DNA of 64,000 bases. It comes from Monodelphis domestica (Eukaryota > Chordata > Mammalia > Didelphimorphia > Didelphidae). Positions 21,664-31,845 of the stretch are shown one piece after another. Below the pieces are notes generated by a model. It was not told where the DNA came from. It was given only the letters and a program-made list of their open reading frames with translations, and made no database searches. The position numbers were made by a program, and so were the translations under genes. The DNA is taken from NCBI RefSeq assembly GCF_027887165.1, contig NC_077227.1, positions 78,312,988 to 78,376,987 on the forward strand, written 5' to 3'. The stretch's first letter is position 1. Every line of letters starts with the position of its first letter.

Positions 21664-22588
21664 ACAGGAGCAGCTAGGTAGCTCAGTGAATTGAGAGTCA
21701 GCCCCAGAGACAGAAGCTTCAGGGTTTAAATTCAGATACATTCTAGCTTTGTGATCCTGGGCAAGTCACTTAACCCCAATTGCCTAGCCCTTACTGCCCT
21801 CCTACTGTATTAAAAGGGAAGGTTAATTTGTACCCCAAGGAGGTTTGGCTTTTCAGTATAGAGAGGGGAAAAGGGAGAACCTCCCTTCTCTAAGTGGAGA
21901 TGGAAGATTTCCTCCCTTCTGCCTTCCTTCCTTAGCAGAAGCTTCTCTCCCCAATTTGTTCCTGTCCATCTTGTCCCCCCTCTACTACTCGAGTCCAAAG
22001 GGTCTCCCCTTGATCTGTTCACACACACTCAACTTGGGGAACAGATAACTTTTAATGTCAACTCAATCAGGTAATACAAAAGGAATAATGGGCAAGGAAG
22101 AATGGGAAAAGCAAAGTGGGGAAAGGGGATCCCTGTCTCCATCTAAACCCTTTCCCCTCCCTCCTCAAGTTTGGGGGGAACTCAGGCCATGGCAGCCTGA
22201 GCCCCCTGAAAGAAAGTCAGGTTGACTCACCCCTGGGCAACAGGAGCTGAGGTAAATTCTGATCAGGTTTCTCCTCAGAAAGTCCCTTCAATTGGGAAGT
22301 GTTTGGGGGATTTCCAGTCACCAGCAGTAGTGGTAGTGGGTAGCCCTCAAGAGAAAGCCTTTTTTTTCACCCTCTCCCTTCGGCTTCTCAAGACTGAGAG
22401 ACCAACTCCTCTCCCAGCCAGTCTTCTCCTCCCCCAGATTCCAAACCCTTGGGGCCCCTCCCCCATAAAGGTGATCAATTTCACACACTCTTCAGCCTGG
22501 CACTTTTTCTTTAGTGCCAGTCTCTGTCATACTACCTTAGAACTAATATTTAGTATTGATTCAAAGATGGAAAGTAAGGGTTTAAAAA
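21664..22588 (+). repeat. Short-type SINE split by an LTR
   Basis: The left half is 21664-21805 (GAGCAGCTAGGTAGCTCAG .. CTTACTGCCCTCCTAC). The right half is 22530-22588 (TACTACCTTAGAACTAATAT .. GGAAAGTAAGGGTTT). Removing the LTR and one TAC restores the usual spacing of this SINE. Confidence 0.9.
21806..22529 (-). mobile_element. Solitary LTR (copy D), 724 bp, inside a SINE
   Basis: It starts TGTATTAAAAGG and ends TCTCTGTCA with TAC on both sides (21803-21805, 22530-22532). On the minus strand a CATTAAAAG possible poly-A signal (about 22048-22056) lies in the second half, so minus orientation is favoured. A perfect 8-bp hairpin, CTGGCACT/AGTGCCAG (22497-22520), lies near one end. No retroviral ORF is present. 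Confidence 0.75.
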
Positions 22589-22589
22589 A

Positions 22590-23560
22590 AATTGATCCTG
22601 AAGGTAACATGGAACCACTGGAGTATATTGAATGGGAGAAAGAGTGATTGGGTCAGATCTACACTTTATTTAGGTCTATCAGTTTGACCAGCTGAGTAAA
22701 GGAAGGACTGGAGTGGGGAGGACCTTGAGGTAGGGAGACAATCTCAACAACCATCAGGTTATTGTAACTGTCCAGGCATGAGATAAATGCATCAAGGTGG
22801 CTACAGCACCAGAGGAAAGAAGGAGTAAATTAGAAATATCATGAAGGCATTTGGGTAGATGGCTAGTGGATCTTTATCCCTAGGTCTGGAGTCAAGAAGA
22901 CCTAAGTTCAAATCTGGCCTCAGACACTTACTAGTTATGTGACCCACGTCAAGTCATTTCACCCTGTTTGCCTCAGTTTCCTCATCAGTAAAATCATGAA
23001 GGAAATGGCAAACCACCCTAGTAGGGTTGCCAAGTAAACCCCAAATGAGATTACTTAGCAACAACAACAATAAAAAATTACAAAGGTGGAAATGGCAGCA
23101 ATTAACCACAGATACAATATGGTGGTTAATAGAGAAGAGCTGAGGATGTCACTTAGGTTGTAAGTCTGGGTGATTGGGAATATTTGTGATAACCCTCAAC
23201 AGTATAAGGGAAGATAGGAAGAGAGGAGGGTCTAGGAAAAAGATAATGAGTTCTGTTTTGGACATGTCCAGCTTAAGAAGTTGATGGGACATCTGGTTCA
23301 AGAAGTCAAAAAGGCAGTCCTTGGATTTGTGAGCCTAGAGATTGGGAGACAGGGTAGAGCTGGACAAAAAGATATGAGAATCATCTGGATAGAGATGAGA
23401 ATTGAAACCACGAAAGCTAATAAAATCAAGTGAAATGACATAGAGGGAGAAGAGATGCAGGTCAACTGTGATCCCTCTAATCTGTGCCAATATAGGCTCT
23501 ATGCAGTCAGGGTCACTCTGGGCCGCCCAGGCAAGTCCGAACCTCAGTTTCTTCATCTGT
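22590..23560 (-). repeat. L2-type LINE, interrupted by a SINE
   Basis: The minus strand shows RT remnants near 23370-23440 (ISFRGFNSHLY, PDDSHIFLSS in place of ADD) and the C-terminal blocks at 22590-22850. A plus-strand long-type SINE sits at 22855-23075. It is heavily decayed. Confidence 0.8.
22855..23075 (+). repeat. Long-type tRNA-headed SINE
   Basis: GATGGCTAGTGGATCTTTATC, GACACTTACTAGTTATGTGAC, TTTGCCTCAGTTTCCTCATC, AAATGGCAAACCACCCTAG and an AACAACAACAATAA tail are in order. Confidence 0.9.
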
Positions 23561-23666
23561 AAAATGGAGATAATATTTGTACTATGAAATAATCACATGG
23601 CTATCTGGAAGATCTGTATAAGATGTAATACAATGTGTAGACATAAGCTATTATAAATCAAGTGAT

Positions 23667-23823
23667 GAGGTGAAGAAGGAGGGTCCATTATAGGGACTGT
23701 CCCATCTAGGGCAAAGACATGAAGATGGGCGATGGAACATTTTAGATGAACAGGAAGAAGTCATTTTGACTGGATTATAATGTTCAGAGAAGGGAGTAAT
23801 ATATCACAAGGCAGGAACAGTAG
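23667..23823 (+). repeat. Inverted-repeat pair 2, left arm
   Basis: 157 bases reverse-complementary to 24139-24294, with roughly 10 differences. The longest exact stretch spans TTATAGGGACTGTCCC through TTTTAGATGAACAG. Its left end contains L2 3'-end sequence in complement. Confidence 0.96.
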
Positions 23824-24138
23824 ATCATCCAGATGACCTCTGGAGTTCCTTCTGGTTTTAGAGTTATGACTCTTAGATCATTTTACTTATTACTAAGACC
23901 AAATTTCATACGGTGAAGAGGTGTTATACTGAAATGACCAGTCAGACCACAGAAAGAGAGTGAACAAGAGAAACTGTTTACAATGGGTACAGCACCTTAC
24001 CTTGCTCAGTGTGCCAAGCTGAGCAATGAAACTGATGGATGATAATGGGACAGTAATGACTAAAGTAGCTTTTTGGCCAGACCCACTTGATTGATGGGAT
24101 CTTTTGCTTTGTTGAGGTGCTACTGTATTTACCACAAC

Positions 24139-24294
24139 CTACTCTTCCTGCCTTGTGATATATTACTCCCTTTCTGAACATTATGATCCAGTCAAAATGA
24201 CTTCTTACTGTTCATCTAAAATGTTCCATCGCCCATCTTCATGTCTTTGCCCTAGATGGGACAGTCCCTATAATGAACTCTCCTTCCTCACCTC
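24139..24294 (-). repeat. Inverted-repeat pair 2, right arm
   Basis: Partner of 23667-23823, separated by a 315-base unique spacer. Its right end runs into a plus-strand L2 3' end that continues past the arm, so this is probably the original copy and the left arm the inverted duplicate. Confidence 0.96.
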
Positions 24295-24625
24295 TGGCTC
24301 TCAGTCTCTAGTTTTCTTTAAGCCTCAGCTCAAGCACCACCACCTTCTACAGGAAGCCTTTTACAGTTTTTAAGCCCCACCCCAGCCTACTCCCAAATCA
24401 CCTTGTATCTATTTATTTTGGGGGGTGTGTATGCACACACACAAATGTTACAGTTCACAGTCCATTATAAGATACTTATGCACAAAGACTTTCTGCTTCT
24501 GTCTTTGAATCCCTAGCAATTAGTATAGTGCCTGATCCATAATAGGAACTTAACTCGATAATATCTTAACAGACTTAGCACAATGCTTGTCACCTAGTAG
24601 GTGCTTTAAAAAATACTTATCTCAA
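24265..24625 (+). repeat. L2 LINE 3' end
   Basis: CTTTAAGCCTCAGCTCAAGC, CTTCTACAGGAAGCCTTTT, GAATCCCTAGCAATTAGTATAGTGCC and AATAGGAACTTAA are the L2 3' UTR in order. Confidence 0.88.
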
Positions 24626-25440
24626 TTTTTCAATTAAAAAATACTTATCTCACTCTCCCCACTTAAGAAATGCTCTTTGTTTAAGCAGTGATGGCTTGAT
24701 TGGGAGATTTGCTTGACTTAAATAAGAATTTGAACTCAAGTACTTTTTTATTGAAGATTTTTAAAAGAATGACACCTTAAAATGCTATACTTCTGCTACC
24801 AAACAAATAGGCAGGATCACAATGCAGGGAAACCAAAAACTACCTATAGGAGTGCAGCCTTTAGAGACAATACCATCAACATTAAATGTTCAAAGTCAAT
24901 GAAGCATAAAACGACTTTCCCCCCTTATAGACTGGAATCATCACAGAATGGGAGGAAAATTTACTGTTTTCACTCTACTAGAATCCCTAAGATTTCCCCT
25001 AATTTCCATTCTCTTTGGACTCCTCTAATAAAGGCAACCAGAACAAAAAAAAGTAGAATTATCCAATTTAGTGGAATGGCTTCTAAGCCTTTATGGGAAA
25101 TGGGACACTATAATGCACTGGGAGATTTATAGCTAACTTGTCATTAGGGTAGGAGAATCAGTCACCCAAACCAGAAGTACCAGTAATGAAGGATGACACA
25201 CCTCAGTGTTTGGGAACTTCTACTGTGCCTTTAGGAATGCCCTAAGCAAGGCTTCCCAGCTGCCATCTTAAACACAGAAAATCAAAATAATTCTTCTCCA
25301 TGGGCAAAACATGAGAGGGCACATTCATAGCACGTTGAGTAATTATTTCTCCAGGTGAATCACTGTAAGCAAAGCTGGGCTATGCCCAGGTATGCATAAG
25401 GGCCATACAATGCCGGATGTTCACGTAATACCTTTGGACT
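24626..25440. other. Unassigned stretch
   Basis: No named repeat was seen. A 116-codon plus frame (24782-25132) has no recognisable domain and biased, low-complexity composition, so I do not call it a gene. Confidence 0.45.
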
Positions 25441-26200
25441 ATACTGGAACTTAAAAGTGACCTAGTCAAACCTAGGCTTTGTACTGATGAGGAAACTGAG
25501 GTCTAAAGCGAATCCGTAATTTGCCTCAGGTCATCTAGGTAACCAGTAGCAGTGAGCTTGGCACAGTACTTGCCACATTGGAAGCATTCTTCTACTGGAA
25601 ACCCACAACCTGAAGAAAGCCCTTGCTACTTTGGGTCTCCCTGTTCCCCAGGTCAAGCTTGCCTCCCACCTTCTGAACCCCTAATACCCTATTTAGGAAA
25701 CGGGTCTCTTTCTTGCTCTGGGTCTACATTAGCGGTGAGCAGTTCGGTTTTCTCAGGTGTAAAATAAAAGGGTGGGACTAGATGACCTCCACATCCCTTT
25801 CAGCTCTCACTCTCCGATCCTAGAAAAGTCACGGGGACTGTTTCTAATAATCTTTAGATTCTGTTTTTTGTACTTTCGCTTTCCCCCAACCAGTTAATCA
25901 ATCAGCGAACATGTAGTAACCGATTATTATTTGTCAGGCTGAGGGAAAAGGTCAAGAGAGAGCAGATGCCCTCGTTCCATCCTGGCTCTGGGACCCTGCC
26001 CCAACGCTTTTCACTTCTTAGTGCCTCAGACAATCGCCAGGGAGAGACAGTCCTTATTTCAGTGAAATCCACATCCCACTCCTGGGCGCTGGGCGCTAGG
26101 GAGAGGTTAGAACCCACGTGGAGGTGGCTGTCCTCAAGGAGCTTTACACTTTGTTGGGGGAAGACATGTGCACATGTAAGTATATAAAAATGATGTAAAC
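25441..26200. repeat. Scattered MIR and L2/L3 remnants upstream of FRAT2
   Basis: 25445-25560 is a plus-strand MIR-like piece (GATGAGGAAACTGAGGTCTAAAG). 25745-25815 is a minus-strand MIR end (GTAAAATAAAAGGGTGGGAC..GACCTCCACATCCCTTTCAGC). 26120-26200 is an L2/L3 tail. The intervening sequence is unassigned. Confidence 0.55.
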
Positions 26201-26559
26201 ACCCACTCTCTTAACGTCATTCTCTCTTCCTCCCCTCTCTCGGCTCTGCCGGTCTGGTTGTTCTCCTGCCCAGCCCCTTCCAGGCGCAATATTAGACATT
26301 TCCATCTTTCCCCATTATAATCATTCACCCCCAAACCCAGAGAGAGTACGACCCACCCCATGCCAAGGGCTCCTGGGGAGGAGCAGGGCGAGCCCAACCA
26401 GAGAAAATGCACGGGGGTGGAAGGAAAGAGGCAGGTTTGGAGCTGCCCACTCTCGCTCCTTAGAAGTCTGTACCTTCTCGGGCCAGGCGGCTGGAGTAGA
26501 TAGACAGCCCCGCAGCCAAGCCCAAGGCGGCTTCCGCAACAGGCCCTCCCGGTATCCCC

Positions 26560-27750
26560 ACAGGCCACCGAGCTCGCCCATTCCCGCGCCCCCCCGCCCT
26601 GCAGTAGTGGTAGCGTCCGAACGCCCCGCGTCACCCATTGTTTACAAATCGAACTGAACCGGCTGAGCTCTAGTTCCCGGAGCTGCGCTGGTGGCAGCGG
26701 CGGCTGCATCGCGCTCGGGGAGCCGCACGCGGCCGGTTCGCTCGGGGACCGCGGTGCCTTGTCTTGGGGGGGTAGGGTCTGTCGCCAGAGCCCGGCAGCG
26801 AGTGAGGAGCAGCCTCGGCGGCGGCGGCGGCAGTAGCGGCGGCGGCAGCGGAGCTCCGGGGTCTGGGCTGCGGACCGAGGCCATGCCGTGCCGGAGGGAG
26901 GAGGAGGACGACGACGACGAGGCGGCGGCGGCTGGAGAGGAGGGGGAGGAGGACGACGAAGAGGGGGAGGGGGAGGAAGAAGAGAGCTTCCTCGTGCTAC
27001 AGCAGTCTGTGACTGTCGGAGGCTCGGGGGACGTTGACCGGTTGGTGGCCCAGATCGGGGAGGCTCTGCAGCTGGACGCGGCGGCGCACGGGAGCCGGCC
27101 CGCCCCCCGAGGGCCCCTGGCGCGCAAGCAGCCGCCTCCCCCGCCCCCGCCGCCTCCGCTGCTGCGGCCCCCGGTCCTGCAGCAGCTGCTGCTGCCGCCG
27201 CCGCCACCGGGGCCGGCTCCAGCGCCTCTGCAGCCCGCGGGGCCGCTGCAGTGCGCAGGGTCCTGGGCAAGCGACGTGGGCGCCGCCTCGCACCCATCAC
27301 CGCAGCCGCTGCGGGTGTCGTCGGGTCCCTGTGCCCCAGGGAGGGCCCCGGGCCGGAGCAGCGCCCCTACCCCGCACGCCTGCAAGCGGGGCTTCCCGCA
27401 GCCGCTGCCGGGCCCGTGCCGGCGCGCCTGGCTTCGGGGCGCCGCAGCCTCTCGCCGCCTGCAGCAGCAGCAGCACCAGCACCACCAGTACCGGTACCGA
27501 GGACAGCCAGGACTCCGGGCCGGAGAGGATGACCCCCACCAGCTTCTGCAGCAGCTCGTGCTCTCGGGAAACCTCATCAAAGAGGCGGTGCGACGACTTC
27601 GGAGAGCTGTGGCTGTGGTTGCTGGCGCTGTGGCCCCCACTACCCCGGGCGCCGGCCCCTCGTTCGTCTTTGCCCCAGAGGGTGGGACTGACTGGGACGG
27701 GAGGGACTCCATCTCCCTGCAGCCCTCGACAACCAGCCTGCTCTAACTCG
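26560..27750. promoter_or_regulatory. CpG island covering the FRAT2 promoter and coding exon
   Basis: CpG dinucleotides and GGC/GCC runs become dense from about 26560 and persist to about 27750, against AT-rich, CpG-poor surroundings. No clear TATA box stands at the expected place, as is usual for island promoters. The transcription start is not visible directly; it is probably between about 26600 and 26800. Confidence 0.85.
26883..27746 (+). CDS. FRAT2: FRAT2-like GSK-3-binding protein, single exon, 287 aa
   Basis: FRAT proteins bind glycogen synthase kinase 3 in cytoplasm and nucleus, compete with axin and stabilise beta-catenin in Wnt signalling. The ATG at 26883 (MPCRREEE, as in placental FRATs; G at -3) opens a 287-codon frame, longer than human FRAT2 (about 233). 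In order: an acidic run (residues 6-34); the conserved SFLVLQQSV..DVDRLVAQIGEALQLDAA block (35-67), which includes the family's leucine-rich nuclear export segment; a proline-rich insert (84-119); PLPGPCRRAWLRGAAASRRLQ (174-194); a Gln/His run (194-202); and the GSK-3-binding helix EDDPHQLLQQLVLSGNLIK (215-233) with EAVRRL. The tail RRAVAVVAGAV...ISLQPSTTSLL matches the FRAT2 rather than the FRAT1 ending. The extra length is mainly in the low-complexity region. The gene is intronless, as family members are. It is probably constitutive from the island; no other gene flanks it here. Longer overlapping frames on both strands are GC-rich artefacts. Confidence 0.96.
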   Translation: MPCRREEEDDDDEAAAAGEEGEEDDEEGEGEEEESFLVLQQSVTVGGSGDVDRLVAQIGEALQLDAAAHGSRPAPRGPLARKQPPPPPPPPPLLRPPVLQQLLLPPPPPGPAPAPLQPAGPLQCAGSWASDVGAASHPSPQPLRVSSGPCAPGRAPGRSSAPTPHACKRGFPQPLPGPCRRAWLRGAAASRRLQQQQHQHHQYRYRGQPGLRAGEDDPHQLLQQLVLSGNLIKEAVRRLRRAVAVVAGAVAPTTPGAGPSFVFAPEGGTDWDGRDSISLQPSTTSLL

Positions 27751-29300
27751 GAGGAAACCTGGGGTATAGTCCCGCTGACGGCATCCTGGTCTCCAGCTGC
27801 TAGTGAGCCCAGCAGGCCTAGGGGCAAGAAGAGGGGCGTGCGTCTGAGACCCTGGGAGCAGTTGCCCTAGAGACTGACAAGAATGAACTTGGGGACCGGG
27901 GGAATGGGGTGGGAAGGCAGTGAAAAGGGGCCTCCTTAATAGGAAGCGAGCAAGGGACCTCCAACTTTTAGGGATGGGGGAGGGGAAGGAAGAAGGTTAT
28001 TAGAAAGCAAAGTTGATAGGGTGGGTCTGGGTGGTTACCTTGGATTTTACAGTCGGACCTCAGGAGCCTGAGGGCAATACCCCAATCTGTTCGGGATAAA
28101 CTAATAATATGGCAGCTACTACTTTCATTGACTGGGCCTCATTTTTCTCTCTGAGGTCCAAGGGGTTGGACTAGAAGTATGAGGATCCGATGGGTTCAAA
28201 AGCGTACTTTTATATATGATAACACTTGAAAACTGTTAATTATGTGCGTACATTTCTTTTATTATTATTATTTGGGGAAAAAGCTTAAGGAAAATGGTGC
28301 TACAATTGTATTGGGAAGAAATATTGGGTGGAGAATCAATTCGGTTCTGGATGGGTTGAGTGGGACCCATCCCATTCTCTGCTGTGAATGGGCAGTTAGT
28401 AGGCTTTTCCTGGGGAAGGAGGAAAGAGAAGAAAGGGTGGGATTTAACGAGGTGGAGTGGGAAATAGCTGACATTAAATGCTCCTCACAGTCGGAAGAGC
28501 CTTTTGAGAATCTGCCCTTCCAGTCGGTTTCCTTCAAGGTCACTGTTTCCCACAAGCTATGTTGTGACTCCTGGCAGGAGAGTAACTGTATCCTGCCTCG
28601 TTCTGCTTGTACTCCAAGTGGAGCCCTGTGTTTTGCAACTGCTGGGAGTCTCCTGAGGACATGCACGTTGTGCCTACTAGTGGGGAGGGGATGGTGTGTG
28701 TCTCCTCTCGGCGCATACTCCCTTTTAGAGCTCCTCCTGCTGTTGGCCACAGCTCTTGGCCAGGCATCAAGATTTCCTAGAAACTGTTAGGAAAAAAAGC
28801 GCTCACTTGTGTTTCCTTTTCTTCCACTCTGACCCTCCTTGTGTAGGGCTCTTTTCTGTCTAGTTTCAAGCCCTCCTTTGGGGTTCCTCTATTGGGATGT
28901 TTGCATGTGATAGAAAATGAGGGCGGGAGGACTTGGAGGAAGGACATGCAGACACCCAAGTTTCTAATGGCCCCTCTGGAGCCTCTTGCAATAATAGCAG
29001 CGATTCCCTTGATAGAGGTGGCTTATTTCCTTTTTTCTCTCCATAGCTGCTTTTCTTTTGCTAGTGAATGAAACCAGACTAAAAATGTGACCCTGTGAAT
29101 GGAGGAGCTGTGGGGTTCACCATTAGTGAAACATAATGAGGTGTTGGAAACATCCTTCATGTGATTTAAAGTAGCCACAAAACAGTTGGAGGAGAATTGA
29201 ATGGTTGGCTCATTCAGATATAGTTGTTGACATATTGGTGGTCCTGATTTATGGGATTTATCTTATATTGAAATGACTGAATAAACCAGTTTTTTGTTTT
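27747..29300 (+). other. FRAT2: Probable FRAT2 3' UTR
   Basis: About 1.55 kb after the stop is free of SINE, L1 and L2 sequence, unlike nearly all other stretches of this length here. It ends at an AATAAA (29280-29285) followed by a GT/T-rich element (29289-29325). The length fits a FRAT-type long 3' UTR. The open frame at 28242-28790 within it has no known motif and is not called. Confidence 0.7.
29280..29285 (+). terminator. Candidate polyadenylation signal of FRAT2
   Basis: A canonical AATAAA hexamer with downstream TTTTTTGTTTTATTTTGATATTG-like U/GU-rich sequence. The first LINE remnant begins about 230 bases further on, which fits a transcript end here. Confidence 0.65.
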
Positions 29301-29514
29301 ATTTTGATATTGTGTTGTTTCTGGGTGGGAAAATAAGCATCGGATACCCTTAACAATGAGAAGATTTGAAATACATCCTACAGGGTGCCTGTTTTAAAAG
29401 CTCTTGGAAGGATGTGCTTATTAAGCAATCTTTGGGGTTAAAGTGGGAACTACAATATGAGTATGCAAGATAAAGAGAAAATGAAATAAAAGAAAATTTG
29501 ACCAGTTCCCAGTA

Positions 29515-30500
29515 AACTAATATTTATTAGTCACCTCTCATGGGCCAGGCATTGTGCCAAGTTTTGAGGATTCAAAGAAAAGCCAAAAACCAGTCACTGC
29601 ATTCACAGTTCAGTCTAATAATGGAGAAACCCGTCCAAACAACTGTACAAACAGGCCAGGGACAGGATAATTGGGGAGTAGTTTCAGAGGGAAGGGAAGC
29701 ATTCAGGGAGGGCCAGGAAAGGCTTTATGCAGAAACTGGAACTTTGGCTGAGAACTGAAGGAAACCAGGGAAGCTAAGTGGCAGAGGTGAGGGGAAGCAT
29801 TCTAGTTTTGGAGTGGATGACAGCCGTGAGAATGAAGCAAAGTGATGTAAGGGGAACCAGCAAGGCAGCAAATGTTGGATCACAGAATAGGTAGAAGGTA
29901 ACTAAGAAGACTGGAAAGAGGAGAGAGTTACCAGGTCATGAACTTAAAAAGCCAGAGGATTTGGTTTGATCCTGGAGGTAATCTAGAACCACCAGAGTTT
30001 ATTGATTGTGGAGGATGAAGTGAATGGTCAGATCTGTGTTGAAGGAACATTTTGTCAGCTGAGAGGAGGGTAGGAACAAGCAGACCTTGCAGTAACCCAG
30101 GTGTGAGGGAATGACAGGTTGCAGTGTCAGAGTTGGGGTATATGAGACAAGAAGAGGGGAAGGTTTGGGGGGAAATATACAGAGTTCAGTTTTGGGTATG
30201 CTGAATTTAAGATGGCTCTGATCCGTTGAGATGTCTCTATAGTCAGCCGGAGAAAGCTGGTTGGGAGAGAGGTTAGGGCTGGCAAGGAGATCTGAAAGTT
30301 ATTTGCATAGAGATAAAACCAGGTGAGTTGATGAGATAAAAGAAAATGAAATTTCAATAGAAATTATGTAGGAGTCCAAGACAGAGCCTTACGGGACATG
30401 CACACTTAGCAAGCATGATCTAGACTAAGATTCAGCAAAGGAAACTGAGGAGCAGCAGACAGGAGAATCAGGAGAGAGCAGCACCCCAAAGACTTAAAGA
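29515..30500 (-). repeat. L2-type LINE remnant
   Basis: A minus-strand L2 carries decayed RT near 30260-30330 (HQLTWFYLYANNFQIS, where ANN replaces ADD). The left end, CACCTCTCATGGGCCAGGCATTGTGCC, is the 3' terminus. There are many stops. Confidence 0.8.
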
Positions 30501-30519
30501 GAAGAGAGGATCTAGAAGA

Positions 30520-31180
30520 GGATGATTGGTGTGTGTAATCTATCAAATTGCTTACCTATCATTGAGAGTGGGTTGGGGGGGGAGGGAGGGAGAAAATTTG
30601 GAACTCAAAATTGTTTTAAATGGATGTTGAAAATTGTTTTACTCAGATACTTCCTAGCTGTGTGATCCTGGGTAAGTCAACCCCAATTACCTAGTCCTTA
30701 CTAATCTTCTGTCTTGGAACTAATACACAGTATTGATTCTAAGATAAGGTAAGGTTAAAAAAAGGAATTGATACTAAGACAGATGATAAGGGTTTTTGTT
30801 TGTTTGTTTGTTTACACGTAATTGAATCTCAAAGGAGAAGTTTCCGACCTGTGGTGGTAGAGGGAGAGTCTGGAAGTTTCAGGGGGGAACTAGGAGAAAT
30901 AAAGATTCTCCCACCTTTTTCAGTGAGTCAGGGGTGAGTGAAAGCAAAATCTAGGCTGGAAAGGATAGCTGAGGAACATAGAAAATGAGCCAGGTGTCAG
31001 TGAGTTAAAAAAGATGAAAGGAGAGCCAGGTCTAAAGATGGGAGTTTCTGGGTTCGAATGTGGCCTCAGACATTTCCTAGTTGTGTGACATTGGGCAGGT
31101 TTCTTAATTCCCATTGCCTAACCCTTACTTCTCTTCTGCCATAAAAGATTCTAAAATGGAAGGTAAGGGTTTAAAAAAGA
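30520..31180 (+). repeat. L1 3' end followed by two short-type SINEs
   Basis: 30530-30640 is an L1 3' UTR with a G-run (TTGGAACTCAAAATTG). 30645-30768 is a head-less SINE (CTTCCTAGCTGTGTGATCCTGG..AACTAATACACAGTATTGATTC). 31005-31178 is a second SINE (GAGCCAGGTCTAAAGATGGG..AAAATGGAAGGTAAGGGTTT). 30840-31000 is unassigned. Confidence 0.8.
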
Positions 31181-31845
31181 AAAAGATGGAAGGAGCAAGA
31201 AAGGAAAACATTTAAGAAGAAATCTAGTTTGTTATCTATGGAGCAGGAATTCCAGACCACACCTTGGAAGCATTGAGTAGCTTTAGAGTAGGAGGTCCAA
31301 TGGGATTGGGTTGATAAGAAACAGGAATAAGGGAAGGGGATAGAGACTGAACAATGGCAGCTATAGATTCAGGATCACTGGGATGGGGTAGATAGGATGG
31401 GATGGGAAAATGTAAATTATGTAAATTATGTAAATTGAGGAAGGTTCCAGTACATTATCAGCATTCACAAGGGTGCATCCTCAGGTGGGGTTGTTCCTAG
31501 GTGTCAGGCAGCAGTATGTGGCTGGGTCAAAGTTGGGGAGGAGTGGACTGTGTGTGTGGCCAGGCAGAAGCACGGCAAGCCTGGTGGAGCTGTTGGTGGT
31601 TGGAGAGGGTACCTAAAGCTGCCCTGTGGAATGTCAAGGCAAGGCAAGCCCAGTTCTATCTAAATAAGGGCAATATCCAAGTGGAGAGACCACTGAGGTG
31701 GGATGGGATGGATGTGACCTGGTCTCAAGTCCAAATTCTAACAGGAGCAATGCAGGGGTTAGGGTTATACTCCCTGGATAAATGGCCTTGAGGAAACTAG
31801 GGGGCCAGGACCCTCTCTCTTAATGCTGTCTTCCTTGGGGATTCC
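31181..31845. other. Unassigned stretch
   Basis: No supported gene. 31409-31437 holds a small tandem repeat, three copies of about ATGTAAATT. The 96-codon frame at 31501-31791 has no recognisable motif. Confidence 0.5.

Noticed and set aside
26691..26882. N-terminal extension of FRAT2 upstream of 26883
   Set aside because: The upstream frame opens at GTG, has no ATG, and is not part of the FRAT family, which starts MPCRREEE.
26134..27300. 388-codon minus-strand frame over the FRAT2 island
   Set aside because: It mirrors the FRAT2 coding strand in GC-rich DNA, consists of Ala/Pro/Arg runs and has no known domain. Long antisense frames are expected in such composition.
27034..27870. 278-codon +1 frame in FRAT2 as an independent gene
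   Set aside because: It lacks the GSK-3-binding helix and any other domain. Only its tail is of interest and is reported as a frame relationship.
28242..28790. 182-codon frame in the FRAT2 3' UTR
   Set aside because: Starts in an AT-rich simple stretch, has no domain and lies in a probable UTR.
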